Source: Chloroflexota bacterium
GTDB lineage: Bacteria > Chloroflexota > UBA6077
Direction of reading: 5' to 3'
DNA: 40,574 nucleotides
Assembly: GCA_021806765.1 (NCBI GenBank)
Contig: JAJZQR010000009.1
Location: 1 to 40,574 of the forward strand
This document shows, one piece after another, positions 31,709 through 39,675 of this stretch; position 1 is the first letter of the stretch, and every line of letters begins with the position of its first letter. The position numbers and the translations under genes were made by a program. A model generated the notes under the pieces. It saw nothing but the letters and a program-made list of their open reading frames with translations, was not told the origin of the DNA and did no database searches.

Positions 31709-34275
31709 AGCTGACGTTCCCGGAACTGTCCCTGATAATGCTGATAGGCCCGTCTGGCTCGGGAAAGTCGTCCTTCGCCCGCAAGCACTTCAAGCCGACC
31801 GAGGTCCTCTCCTCGGACTTCTGCCGCGGGCTGGTCTCCGACGACGAGAACGACCAGGCGGCGACGAAGGACGCCTTCGAGGTGCTGCACTTCATCGCGG
31901 CCAAGCGTCTGGCGGCCGGTAAGCTCACCGTGGTCGACGCGACCAACGTTCAGCCCGAGGCCCGGAAGCCGCTGGTGGCGCTGGCCCGGCAGTATCACTG
32001 CATCCCCGGTGCCGTCGTCTTCAATCTGCCGGAGAGGCTGTGCCAGGACCGGAACCAGACCCGGCCGGACAGGACCTTCGGGCCGCACGTGGTTCGCCAG
32101 CAGAGCCAGCAGCTCAGGCGCTCACTGGGCAACCTCCAGCGGGAGGGGATTCGGCACGTCTACGTGCTCTCCTCGCCGGAAGAGGTGGACGCGGCCGAGA
32201 TCGAGCGCCAGAGGCTGTGGAACGACCGGCGCGACGAGCACGGGCCCTTCGACATCATCGGAGACGTGCACGGCTGCTTAGACGAGCTGGTCCAGCTGCT
32301 GTCTCGGCTCGGCTACCAGGTGAGCGAGAGTGACGACACCGACTCCTTCGGCTACTCGGTCACCCACGAGGATGGGCGAAGGGTCGTGTTCGTCGGGGAT
32401 CTCGTGGACCGCGGACCCGGGATCGTGCAGGTGCTGAGGCTGGTCATGAGCACCGTTCGGGCGGGCATCGCGCTGTGCCTGCCCGGCAACCATGATATGA
32501 AGTTGATGCGAAAGCTCAAGGGGCGGGACGTGCAGGTGACGCACGGACTGGCAGAGTCGCTCTCCCAGTTGGACTCGGAAGGCGAGGAGTTCAAGCGTCA
32601 GGTCGCCGCGTTCCTGGATGGCCTCGTGAGCCACTACGTCTTCGATGGTGGCAAGCTGGTCGTCGCCCATGCCGGAATAAAGGAGGAGATGCAGGGCCGC
32701 GGCTCGGGCAAGGTGCGCGACTTCGCCCTCTACGGCGAGACCACGGGCGAGACAGATGAGTTCGGCCTGCCGGTAAGGCTCAACTGGGCGGCGGAGTACC
32801 GCGGCAAGGCGACGGTGGTGTACGGCCACACCCCGGTGCCGGAGCCGGAGTGGCTGAACCACACGGTCAACCTAGACACGGGCTGCGTGTTCGGGGGGAA
32901 GCTGACGGCGCTACGCTATCCGGAGAAGGAGTTCGTCTCGGTCCCGGCGCTCAGGACCTACTACGAGCCGGCCAGGCCCTTCCTGCCGGAGGAGGTCGCT
33001 GCCCCGTTGCTGACGGCCCAGCAGCAGCACGACGACCTCCTGGACATATCCGACGTACTTGGTAAGCGCCTGATATCGACGAGGTTGCACCACAACGTGA
33101 CGGTGCGGGAGGAGAACGCGATAGCTGCGCTGGAGGTGATGAGCCGCTTCGCCGCCAACCCGAAGTGGCTGATCTACCTGCCGCCGACGATGTCGCCTCC
33201 GGAGACGACCACCCGGGAAGGTCTCCTTGAGCATCCGGCGGAAGCCTTCACCTACTATCGGCACGAGGGCATCCACGAGGTCGTTTGCGAGCAGAAGCAC
33301 ATGGGCTCGCGAGCGGTGGTGGTCGTCTGCAAGGACGAAGACGTGGCAAGAAAGCGATTCGGCGTCACCGGAGAGGGTATGGGCATCTGCTACACCCGGA
33401 CCGGACGCCGCTTCTTCGCCGAACCTGCGCTCGAAGCGGAGTTCCTGGATCGGGTACGTCGCGCCGTGGAGGTCTGCGGTCTCTGGGACGAGTTCCAGAC
33501 GGACTGGGTGTGCCTGGATGCCGAGCTCATGCCGTGGTCGGTCAAGGCCCAGGAACTCGTCCGCCAGCAGTATGCGGCGGTTGGAGGCGCGTCGAAGGCG
33601 GCCCTTGCGGAAGTACTGGCAACCCTGACCCAAGCCGAATCGAACGGCGCCGCGGTGAGCAATCTTGTCTCGGAGTTCACGAAGCGAGGGGACATGGCCT
33701 CGCTCTTCGTGGACGCCTACCGCCGGTACTGCTGGCCGGTGTCCTCGGTAGCGGACCTCAAGCTCGCCCCGTTCCACCTGCTGGCGACGGAGGGGCGAGT
33801 CCACGTCGACCGCGACCACGTCTGGCACATGGAGACGCTCGGGCGGCTGGACCAGGCCGACGGTGAGCTGCTGCTCGCCACCCCATTCCTGGAAGTCGAT
33901 GTCACGGACGAGGCAAGCCAGGAGAAGGGGACTCGGTGGTGGGAGGAACTCACCGGGCGAGGCGGCGAGGGAATGGTGGTGAAGCCGAAGGCGTTCATCG
34001 CCAGGGGGCGGAGAGGCATCGTTCAACCTGCCGTGAAGTGCCGCGGCAGGGAGTACCTGCGGATCATCTACGGCCCAGAGTACACCGCGCCCGAGAACCT
34101 CGAACGGTTGAGGTCCAGGGGGCTCGCCGCCAAGCGATCGCTGGCGTCTCGCGAGTTTGCCCTGGGGATCGAGTCTCTGGAGCGTTTCGTTCGGAAGGAA
34201 CCGCTGACGCGGGTCCACGAGTGCGTCTTCGCGGTGCTTGCTCTGGAGAGCGAGCCGGTGGATCCGCGTCTGTAG
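31705..34275 (+). CDS. pnkp: Bacterial polynucleotide kinase-phosphatase-ligase Pnkp
   Basis: 856 residues, close to the well-studied clostridial enzyme. Three domains in order: an N-terminal 5'-kinase with P-loop GPSGSGKSSFA (12-22); a binuclear metallophosphatase that heals 2',3'-cyclic ends with GDVHGCLDE (near 188), GDLVDRGP, GNHD and a later HAG and GHTP; and a C-terminal ligase-type adenylyltransferase with EQKHMGSRAVVVV, where Lys531 is the expected AMP-accepting residue, plus EGMVVKPK as a later motif. The enzyme repairs RNA cut by ribotoxins; the adenylyltransferase needs Hen1 to complete sealing. The ATG overlaps the stop of the preceding gene (ATGA). Two AUA codons fall within the first 14 codons, read by the tRNA encoded upstream. 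The operon seems to end here or in the small frames that follow. Confidence 0.95.
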   Translation: MKLTFPELSLIMLIGPSGSGKSSFARKHFKPTEVLSSDFCRGLVSDDENDQAATKDAFEVLHFIAAKRLAAGKLTVVDATNVQPEARKPLVALARQYHCIPGAVVFNLPERLCQDRNQTRPDRTFGPHVVRQQSQQLRRSLGNLQREGIRHVYVLSSPEEVDAAEIERQRLWNDRRDEHGPFDIIGDVHGCLDELVQLLSRLGYQVSESDDTDSFGYSVTHEDGRRVVFVGDLVDRGPGIVQVLRLVMSTVRAGIALCLPGNHDMKLMRKLKGRDVQVTHGLAESLSQLDSEGEEFKRQVAAFLDGLVSHYVFDGGKLVVAHAGIKEEMQGRGSGKVRDFALYGETTGETDEFGLPVRLNWAAEYRGKATVVYGHTPVPEPEWLNHTVNLDTGCVFGGKLTALRYPEKEFVSVPALRTYYEPARPFLPEEVAAPLLTAQQQHDDLLDISDVLGKRLISTRLHHNVTVREENAIAALEVMSRFAANPKWLIYLPPTMSPPETTTREGLLEHPAEAFTYYRHEGIHEVVCEQKHMGSRAVVVVCKDEDVARKRFGVTGEGMGICYTRTGRRFFAEPALEAEFLDRVRRAVEVCGLWDEFQTDWVCLDAELMPWSVKAQELVRQQYAAVGGASKAALAEVLATLTQAESNGAAVSNLVSEFTKRGDMASLFVDAYRRYCWPVSSVADLKLAPFHLLATEGRVHVDRDHVWHMETLGRLDQADGELLLATPFLEVDVTDEASQEKGTRWWEELTGRGGEGMVVKPKAFIARGRRGIVQPAVKCRGREYLRIIYGPEYTAPENLERLRSRGLAAKRSLASREFALGIESLERFVRKEPLTRVHECVFAVLALESEPVDPRL

Positions 34276-34309
34276 GATCAGGCGCGGTGTCTGGTGAAGG
34301 AGAAGCGCC

Positions 34310-34474
34310 ATAGGCAAGAAGGACCGGTTTTGCGTGGGAGTCATGCGCGACGCCAGGTCGTACGTCGATGAGCTGATACACGCCTCCGAGGGGTGGGACT
34401 CGCTGGACTTCCACGAACAGACTGTGAGGTATGGGCATGCTGCGTTTCGATCATGTGGGTGTTGTTGTCGATGA
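34310..34474 (+). CDS. Possible small ORF after pnkp with ATA or internal ATG start
   Basis: A frame reading (I/M)GKKDRFCVGVMRDARSYVDELIHASEGWDS is preceded by AAGGAG with ideal spacing, but the codon at that point is ATA (34310). An ATG lies at 34343. The start may use ATA, may have been an ATG lost by mutation, or only the shorter 43-residue form is made. The 3' half overlaps the VOC fragment in another frame and ends in a cysteine run, so the C-terminus does not look natural. No family recognised. Confidence 0.3.
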   Translation: MGKKDRFCVGVMRDARSYVDELIHASEGWDSLDFHEQTVRYGHAAFRSCGCCCR

Positions 34475-34670
34475 CCTTGACGCCGTGGCCGCCTTCTTCC
34501 TCGCCCTGGGATTCGAGCTCGATGGCAGGGGGCTGGTCGAGGGCAAGTCGGTGGACAAGATCAACGGGCTCGACGGCGTCCGAGCGGAGCTGGTGATGGT
34601 GCGGACGCCGGACGGCAGCGGCAAGCTAGAACTCGTCAAGCACCACTATCAAGCCACTATCGCGCCGTAA
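34431..34670 (+). pseudogene. VOC/glyoxalase-family protein, truncated
   Basis: 79 residues starting MGMLRFDHVGVVVDDLDAVAAFFLALGFELDGRGLVEG and continuing VRAELVMVRTPDGSGKLELVKHHYQATIAP. This is the first half of a vicinal-oxygen-chelate domain of the glyoxalase/dioxygenase type, including an early metal-ligand His (DHVG) and the ELVK strand that normally carries a Glu ligand. Full-length relatives have about 130-150 residues. The frame ends right where an 18-bp hairpin begins, so the 3' half seems to have been lost at that junction. It is probably inactive. Confidence 0.7.
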
Positions 34671-34700
34671 TCGCGCCATTTGTGGCGCGATTACGGCGCG
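34661..34700. terminator. 18-bp perfect hairpin between convergent genes
   Basis: CGCGCCGTAATCGCGCCA (34661-34678) pairs perfectly with 34683-34700 across a TTTG loop, and a third partial unit (GCGATTACGCGCC) follows. It sits between the plus-strand RNA-repair/VOC transcript and the end of the minus-strand regulator gene. It has no T-tract, so if it stops transcription it does so as a very stable two-way stem; it could also be a recombination scar. Confidence 0.5.
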
Positions 34701-34701
34701 A

Positions 34702-36162
34702 TTACGCGCCGGTCTCCCGTAGCCGGTAGGCAGTGCTCCTCCCGCGCCCTCCACTCGGCTCGACCAGGTTCTTGTCCACGAGGTCTAACAGGTCTCGGAG
34801 CGCCGTGCGCTCCGAGACTTCCATTAGCTGCACGTACTCGCGCCGCTGGATCGCGCCGCGTTCGCGCACGTAGAGCAGCCCTTTGTACTGCCGGTCGTTG
34901 ATCTCGCCCCGCTCCAGCAGCGCCCGGAACGGGTCGAGCCCGGTCACTACCCCCTCGCGCGGGGCAATACTGCGAAAGGTGATGACGAAGCTGAAGCCGT
35001 CCTCCCGGAACTCCGGCTCCGGCAGACCGAGGCTCGCCATCTCCTCCCGCATCCGCCGGATGCCCAGCCCGACCTCCTCGATGTACCCCAGCTCCACGAG
35101 CACCCGGGCGATCACCTTGTTCCGGGAGAACTGGTCGTAACCCAGGCGCTCCAGCGTGATGGGCGGCGGCAGCTTGCCCGGACTCCAGATCTCCAGGCGG
35201 TCGTCGAACATGAAGAGCCGTACTTTAGCGCCTTCAAGCGACCAGTCGCGATGAGCGACGGCATTGGCTATTGCCTCGCGGATGCTAAAGTCGGGGTACT
35301 CCGGGACGTCCACCCGCCGCACGCCCTCCATCCGGGGCACCAGGCGGCGGTTGCGGGCAACGAAGGTCGCCCCCTCGTCGATGACCCGTGTCAGCGGGCC
35401 GACCACGTCGGCCCGGTCGCGGAGTTGGGCACCCTGGTGCAGGCCGTAGAAGAAGGCGCACTTGAGGGTCGCGGCAGGCAACCGATCCTGCGGTCGCGCG
35501 CCGAAGAGCAGCAGGCCAGCGACGGTGGGCACCACCCGCCCAGCGTGTTGGGTGGCGAAGCCCAGGTTCACCAGCAACCGTATGCGCTCCGGAGCGTCGG
35601 CGGGGTGGGGAAGGTGGCGAACGTCCTCGAAGTAGCCGCGCACCAGCGCGTCGTCGAGCTCCGCGAACTCTGCGTCGGGTACCGGCAGCCGCTCGTACTG
35701 CACCCGGCCGGACTCGAACATGAGTTGGCCGATCTCCTCCCGCGTGGCCTCGTGCACCTCCCGGTCGATACGCACATAGACGCGGCCATTGCCGCGGTAG
35801 GGCTTATCCTGGCCATCGGGAACATGCACCGCGAGGAAGTCACGCCCTTCTGTCTCGATGTGCTCCAGCGAGACCGGTACCGCCGGTTCGCAGTTGTGGC
35901 GCGAGACGTTGACCACCCACTCGCGCCACGCGGCGAGGTCCGGCATTGTGCGAATGTGGCGGGTGATGTGGCGTGGCTGGCCGTACCAGAGCCCCAGCAG
36001 CTCTCCGTCGTCACCCACACCCAGCAGGACGGAGCCGCCGCCGCTGTTGGCCATCGCGACAATCGCCCGCGCGATGTCGGCGGCATCCGCCTCGGCCGCC
36101 TTGAACTCGGTCCGCTGGCCCTCGCCTCGTTGGACGAGCGCGCGCAGCTCTTTCTCAGCCAC
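34702..36162 (-). CDS. AlbA_2/Schlafen-type ATP-binding regulator
   Basis: 486 residues, GTG start with GAGGG 6 nt upstream. The N-terminus is an AlbA_2 (divergent Schlafen-like) DNA-binding domain: EGQRTEFKAAEADAADIARAIVAMANSGGGSVLLGVGDDG. The middle is a RecG-C-terminus/HATPase-like region (FSIREAIANAVAHRDWSLEGAKVRLFMFDDRLEIWSPGKLPPPIT, GLGIRRMREEM), and the end is a winged helix (YVRERGAIQRREYVQLMEVSERTALRDLLDLVDKNLVEPSGGRGRSTAYRL). This architecture is common in putative transcription regulators near defence and mobile genes. It is transcribed towards the RNA-repair operon and stands alone. It could be a local regulator, but no copy of the shared palindrome lies near it. Confidence 0.88.
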   Translation of the reverse strand: MAEKELRALVQRGEGQRTEFKAAEADAADIARAIVAMANSGGGSVLLGVGDDGELLGLWYGQPRHITRHIRTMPDLAAWREWVVNVSRHNCEPAVPVSLEHIETEGRDFLAVHVPDGQDKPYRGNGRVYVRIDREVHEATREEIGQLMFESGRVQYERLPVPDAEFAELDDALVRGYFEDVRHLPHPADAPERIRLLVNLGFATQHAGRVVPTVAGLLLFGARPQDRLPAATLKCAFFYGLHQGAQLRDRADVVGPLTRVIDEGATFVARNRRLVPRMEGVRRVDVPEYPDFSIREAIANAVAHRDWSLEGAKVRLFMFDDRLEIWSPGKLPPPITLERLGYDQFSRNKVIARVLVELGYIEEVGLGIRRMREEMASLGLPEPEFREDGFSFVITFRSIAPREGVVTGLDPFRALLERGEINDRQYKGLLYVRERGAIQRREYVQLMEVSERTALRDLLDLVDKNLVEPSGGRGRSTAYRLRETGA

Positions 36163-36760
36163 GACCCACCCTCAAGCTGTGTCCACGTGGTACCGCGGCT
36201 CCTCGGCTGGCGTCCAGCGCGAGTCAGGCGCCGTCGGTAGCAGCATACTACTCCATCGGCGGGTAAGGAGCCACAATTCGGTCCCGCTACGTACATGCCG
36301 CCTCCACGCCGACACGGCATCACAATTCCTCGGCCAGAGCGATCGGGTTGTGGTACACTTCGCCTGCGCATATCTGAGGTGCTTGCCGTGCCGCGAAGGT
36401 CGGCGGCTCTGTTACCGCGAAGCGGTAGGCCAGACGCGATGCTCCGGCGGCACCAGGTTGGCTGCGGCCGGAGTTGTGAGACGCTAGAGAGGCAGTGTGC
36501 CGCTCTTACGCGTGAAACCGTACAGAGCAGACCCGATCGAAATGAGGGCCGCCGCGGGCGTCTCGAACAGTTGGACAGGCGTGAGGGCCAGGACAAATTC
36601 TGGACAAATCCGGCCGCAAGACTGTCTGCAACGCCCTGCACTCTACATAAGGGCTGCTCGCTACAGAATCCGGAATCGGCCTGGGCGTAGGGGAAACGGT
36701 ACACGGGACAGACGGGGAAGACCTCCTGAGAAGCCCTGGAAGTCTTCCCCCAGTATTCAC
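36163..36760. other. Gene-poor stretch with hairpin before the tRNA-end repeat
   Basis: I see no credible gene here. Frames on both strands are short, lack ribosome sites and give arginine-rich noise. It holds GGGGAAGAC (36714-36722) paired with GTCTTCCCC (36742-36750), a 9-bp stem close to the tRNA-end repeat. The stretch may be debris of earlier integrations. Confidence 0.5.
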
Positions 36761-36799
36761 ATCCGTGAGGTCGCGGGTTCGAGTCCCTCCTCGTCCACC
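36761..36799 (+). repeat. tRNA 3'-end copy A (direct repeat, likely attachment site)
   Basis: This 39-bp sequence (begins ATCCGTGAGGTCGCGGGTTC and ends CTCGTCCACC) is identical to 39347-39385. It has the T-loop TTCGAGT between G-rich and C-rich arms, then an acceptor-type CTCGTCC and CACC, so it is the 3' third of a tRNA gene. The matching 5' part is not found in the window. Integrases commonly use such ends, which suggests an att remnant. The CCA is cut short (CCACCG) compared with copy B. Confidence 0.75.
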
Positions 36800-36806
36800 G
36801 CGTGGA

Positions 36807-36841
36807 ATGGCTCCAGAGTAGGTCTGGGGCCATTTTCTTTT
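36807..36841 (+). terminator. Terminator after tRNA-end copy A
   Basis: ATGGCTCCAGA and TCTGGGGCCAT pair over 11 bp (one G-U) with a 5-nt loop, followed by TTTCTTTT. It is similar to the terminator after copy B (39394), so the repeat unit is tRNA end plus terminator. Confidence 0.75.
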
Positions 36842-36993
36842 GTGGAATTGTCGAGGAAGTGGGCGCGAGGAGCGGGGGGAAGGATCGACGGTTGTGTTAT
36901 GCTCTGCCGGGGGATCCTGTGGACCGGTGGGAACTACACTTGCCAACTCCCACAGTTGGGGGGACCTATACTCAGCAAGACCAGGTAATTGAT

Positions 36994-38274
36994 TTGGCCA
37001 ACATTTCCAAGACTCCTTTACGTGTCAATCGATTAATCGCAGCTGTAGGTATTGGGCTGGGCATGCTCGCACTGGCAGTTTCTGCCGTCTTGCGAATAGT
37101 GCTACCCGTGTTCCACTTTCCGCGCCCAAGTGGACCATACCCGATCGGTACTGTGACCTATCACTGGGTAGATACAAATCGTCACGAGATCTTCAGCGCT
37201 GATCCGAATGCCCGTCGTGAATTGATGGTGCAGGTCTGGTATCCGGCCAAGGAAAACTCGTCGTCCGCGCGGGCTCCCTACGTGCAGGATGCCAGCACAC
37301 TTTCGCCCGCCCTGGCGCGGGTGCTACATCTGCCGGGTTTCACCTTTGATTACTGGAACGACGTCACCACAAATGCCGCTCCGTCGGTACCCATGGCCTC
37401 GGATAAGCCCAGCTACCCGGTGCTGATTTTCTTGGAGGGGTTAAACGGCTTTCGTCAGATGAATACCTTTCAGGTCGAGGAGCTTGCTTCGCACGGCTAC
37501 ATCGTCGTAGCCCTCGATCAGCCGTATGCTGCTGCGTCGGTAGTTTTTCCGGACGGACACCAGATAACCGGCTGGACGAAAGACCAGATGCAACCTCTCA
37601 GCCAACAGAGCATCAGCCCGGTAGAAAAAGCGCCAATACTGAACGGCCAAACTCTTAAGAATGGTATTATCCCGTACTTCGCGCAAGACGTCAGCTTCAC
37701 CCTGGATCAGCTCTCGGCTCTGGACAAGACTGACCCGAATGATATTCTGACCGGACGGCTAGACCTGCAACGCGTCGGTGTTTTCGGGATTTCGTTAGGT
37801 GCCATGGTTGCCGGTGAAGCCTCTCACAGGGATCCGCGGATAAAGGCTTCCCTGATGATGGATGCTGCCATGCCTGCCGACGTAGTTCAGGCTGGATTGC
37901 GGCAGCCGAGTATGTGGATCACCCGGGATGCCGGCACCATGCGCCTCGAAAGACAGCGATCCGGCGGCTGGTCGGAGGCTGACATCGCCCTGACCCTGAA
38001 CAGTATGCGGGCGGTGTTCAATATGAGCCTGCCGGGAGAGGGATACTATGTGCAGGTGCCCGGCATGTTCCACATCAACTTTACCGATGCTCCGTTATGG
38101 TCTCCCCTTGAGTCTGTGCTGGGTCTTGTGGGGCCGATCGATGCGCAGCGGGGGTTCGACATCGTCAACGCTTACTCCCTTGCGTTCTTCGACCGGCACT
38201 TGAAGGGTAGCCCTGCACCGCTGCTCGATGGCCCGGCGAAACAGTACCCTGAAGTGCTGCTCGAAAAGCGCTAG
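36994..38274 (+). CDS. Alpha/beta hydrolase, platelet-activating-factor acetylhydrolase-like, membrane-anchored
   Basis: About 426 residues from a TTG at 36994; the start is uncertain, since the frame is open back to 36802 but that part overlaps the tRNA-end terminator. A single N-terminal membrane helix (LIAAVGIGLGMLALAVSAVLRIVLPVF) is followed by a lipase-like fold: GTVTYHWVDTNR, LMVQVWYPAKE, PVLIFLEGLNGFRQMNTFQVEELASHGYIVVALDQPY, the nucleophile elbow GVFGISLGAMVAGEA, a MMDAAMPADV segment and PGMFHINFTDAP carrying the probable catalytic His. This fits the PAF-acetylhydrolase/isoform II group, acting at the outer face of the membrane on short acyl esters or related substrates. It lies between the two tRNA-end repeats, so it is likely cargo of an integrated segment. 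Confidence 0.82.
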   Translation: MANISKTPLRVNRLIAAVGIGLGMLALAVSAVLRIVLPVFHFPRPSGPYPIGTVTYHWVDTNRHEIFSADPNARRELMVQVWYPAKENSSSARAPYVQDASTLSPALARVLHLPGFTFDYWNDVTTNAAPSVPMASDKPSYPVLIFLEGLNGFRQMNTFQVEELASHGYIVVALDQPYAAASVVFPDGHQITGWTKDQMQPLSQQSISPVEKAPILNGQTLKNGIIPYFAQDVSFTLDQLSALDKTDPNDILTGRLDLQRVGVFGISLGAMVAGEASHRDPRIKASLMMDAAMPADVVQAGLRQPSMWITRDAGTMRLERQRSGGWSEADIALTLNSMRAVFNMSLPGEGYYVQVPGMFHINFTDAPLWSPLESVLGLVGPIDAQRGFDIVNAYSLAFFDRHLKGSPAPLLDGPAKQYPEVLLEKR

Positions 38275-38564
38275 CCTCAGCACCCCGATCTCTGCTTCTG
38301 CATGGCGATGCGTTGCCCAATTCGTCGGGGCCGCGATTGATGGGGCCGAGGCGCCCCAGAGCGCCTCAACCCTCCGCATATCTGGCCCATGAGTGGCCGG
38401 CCACCACGGGCACCCTGCTCATCCTACCCTGTATATCCTATCCCCCCGGAATCATGTCTGCTTCGCCCTGTACAAACCGGTCTCGTCGTGCCATGATTGT
38501 TCGTGCTCTCCAACACTCTCTCGTGATGCCTTCGAGAGAGTGCGGTTCCGGGCAGAGGGGCACA

Positions 38565-39312
38565 TTGACGGAAAAGCTGTTCAAGGCGGCGCATTTTGCC
38601 GGCATGGGTATCGAGGTGATCGTGCGCACCCCCTACGAACGGCAGCGCCGCCGGATGCCAAAGACGGATCAGCGGGTCACGCGCACGGAACGTGGCCTGC
38701 TCGCAGGGTTATCCCTCACGATGTTCCTTCTTCCCCTGGTCTACAGCTTCACCAAGTGGCTCGACTTCACCAACTGCCGCCTGTCGCCCGCTCCCAGCAC
38801 GAAAGCACGCGCTGGGAGCATCGGCACCATTCTCCTCGGAGCGGCAGTCTGGCTCTTTTGGCGCTCGCATCGCGACCTAAGCATCTAGCCTGGGATCGCG
38901 TGCACAATCCGTCGTCATGCCCGCGAAGGCGGGCATCCAGGGTCCTCTCCGCGCGGTGGTGTCCTGGACCCCCGCTTTCGCGGGGGTGACGAAGGGCAGA
39001 CTATCTGGGGCCAGCTGCTTAGGGGCGAATTGGTCACCTACGTTAGAAGTCGGGGCGCAGCACACCCTGACTACCCAGGGTGTGTATGGCGTTATCCGCC
39101 ACCCGATGTACGCGTCCCAGTTGCTGTGGGGCTTTGCCCAGGCCTTGCTGCTGCAGAACTGGATTGCGGGCTTTGCCGGTCTCGCGGCGTTTCTACCCCT
39201 GTATCTTGTCCGCACCCCACAAGAAGAGCGCATGATGCTCGACCACTTCGGCGATGCCTACCGGGCCTACTGCGCCCAGACCGGTCGCATAGTGCCGCGA
39301 CTCCATCCCTGA
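38565..39312 (+). pseudogene. Isoprenylcysteine carboxyl methyltransferase-like gene split by a MITE
   Basis: The N-terminal part starts at a TTG (38565, GAGGGG upstream) and reads LTEKLFKAAHFAGMGIEVIVRTPYERQ... RVTRTERGLLAGLSLTMFLLPLVYSF... LLGAAVWLFWRSHRDL. The C-terminal part reads GANWSPTLEVGAQHTLTTQGVYGVIRHPMYASQLLWG... LVRTPQEERMMLDHFGDAYRAY, the typical ICMT/PEMT end with RHPMY and the E...E..M..HFG..Y motif. Removing the 140-bp element and one TA joins DL to GANWS in frame and gives about 201 residues with several membrane helices, the normal length. With the insert the frame meets a stop a few codons in, so the methyltransferase is inactivated. Confidence 0.88.
38880..39019. mobile_element. 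140-bp MITE with TA target-site duplication
   Basis: The element has imperfect terminal inverted repeats: AGCATCTAGCC at the left and, on the other strand, AGCAGCTGGCC at the right. TA dinucleotides flank it (38878-38879 and 39020-39021), and deletion restores the host gene exactly. TA duplication is the hallmark of IS630/Tc1-mariner-type transposases. Inside lie two related GC-rich hairpin arms (38913-38941 and 38963-38991) that also pair with each other imperfectly; one arm recurs at 40523. No coding capacity. Confidence 0.85.
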
Positions 39313-39346
39313 CTCCCTCGCCAGTTCCCGCATCCGTCCGGACTCT

Positions 39347-39385
39347 ATCCGTGAGGTCGCGGGTTCGAGTCCCTCCTCGTCCACC
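39347..39385 (+). repeat. tRNA 3'-end copy B (direct repeat, likely attachment site)
   Basis: Identical over 39 bp to 36761-36799, and here the CCA is complete (TCCACCA). Again no 5' half of the tRNA precedes it. The two copies bracket about 2.6 kb that contains the hydrolase and the split methyltransferase gene. Confidence 0.75.
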
Positions 39386-39393
39386 AGGAACGG

Positions 39394-39424
39394 TGGCTCT
39401 GGGTTATCCCAGGGCCATTTTTGT
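39394..39424 (+). terminator. Terminator after tRNA-end copy B
   Basis: TGGCTCTGGG-TTAT-CCCAGGGCCA (10 bp with one G-U) is followed by TTTTTGTT. It resembles the terminator after copy A in both stem sequence and position. Confidence 0.85.
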
Positions 39425-39675
39425 TGCGCAATTGCCGACCATTCCTGGACCACCGGGTGCCGGGCGCCAAACCCGACGGCGGCCTCATGCCACTGAGCAG
39501 CTGAAGGGGCAGTCGCCTCGGCAGAGCGGCCTCGCGGGAGGCTCGTGAATGGACAGATGTAGCCCTCGGGGCTATACTACAGAGTAGTTGAACGCCCCGT
39601 TCTCCCCTGATGCCCTTCCTTCTGGTTCTGTCCGTCATGGAGTTCAGGCGCGCATTGGAGGAGGAGTAAGCTGGG

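Noticed and set aside
32911..34344. Minus-strand frame of 477 codons inside pnkp
   Set aside because: It lies fully antisense to the Pnkp phosphatase and ligase domains and has no family features.
36802..36993. N-terminal extension of the alpha/beta hydrolase
   Set aside because: It overlaps the tRNA-end terminator, has no ribosome site and lies ahead of the natural membrane anchor.
39193..39638. Minus-strand frames that read RRDSNPRPHG or EEGLEPATS
   Set aside because: These peptides are the familiar antisense reading of a tRNA 3' end and do not come from real genes.
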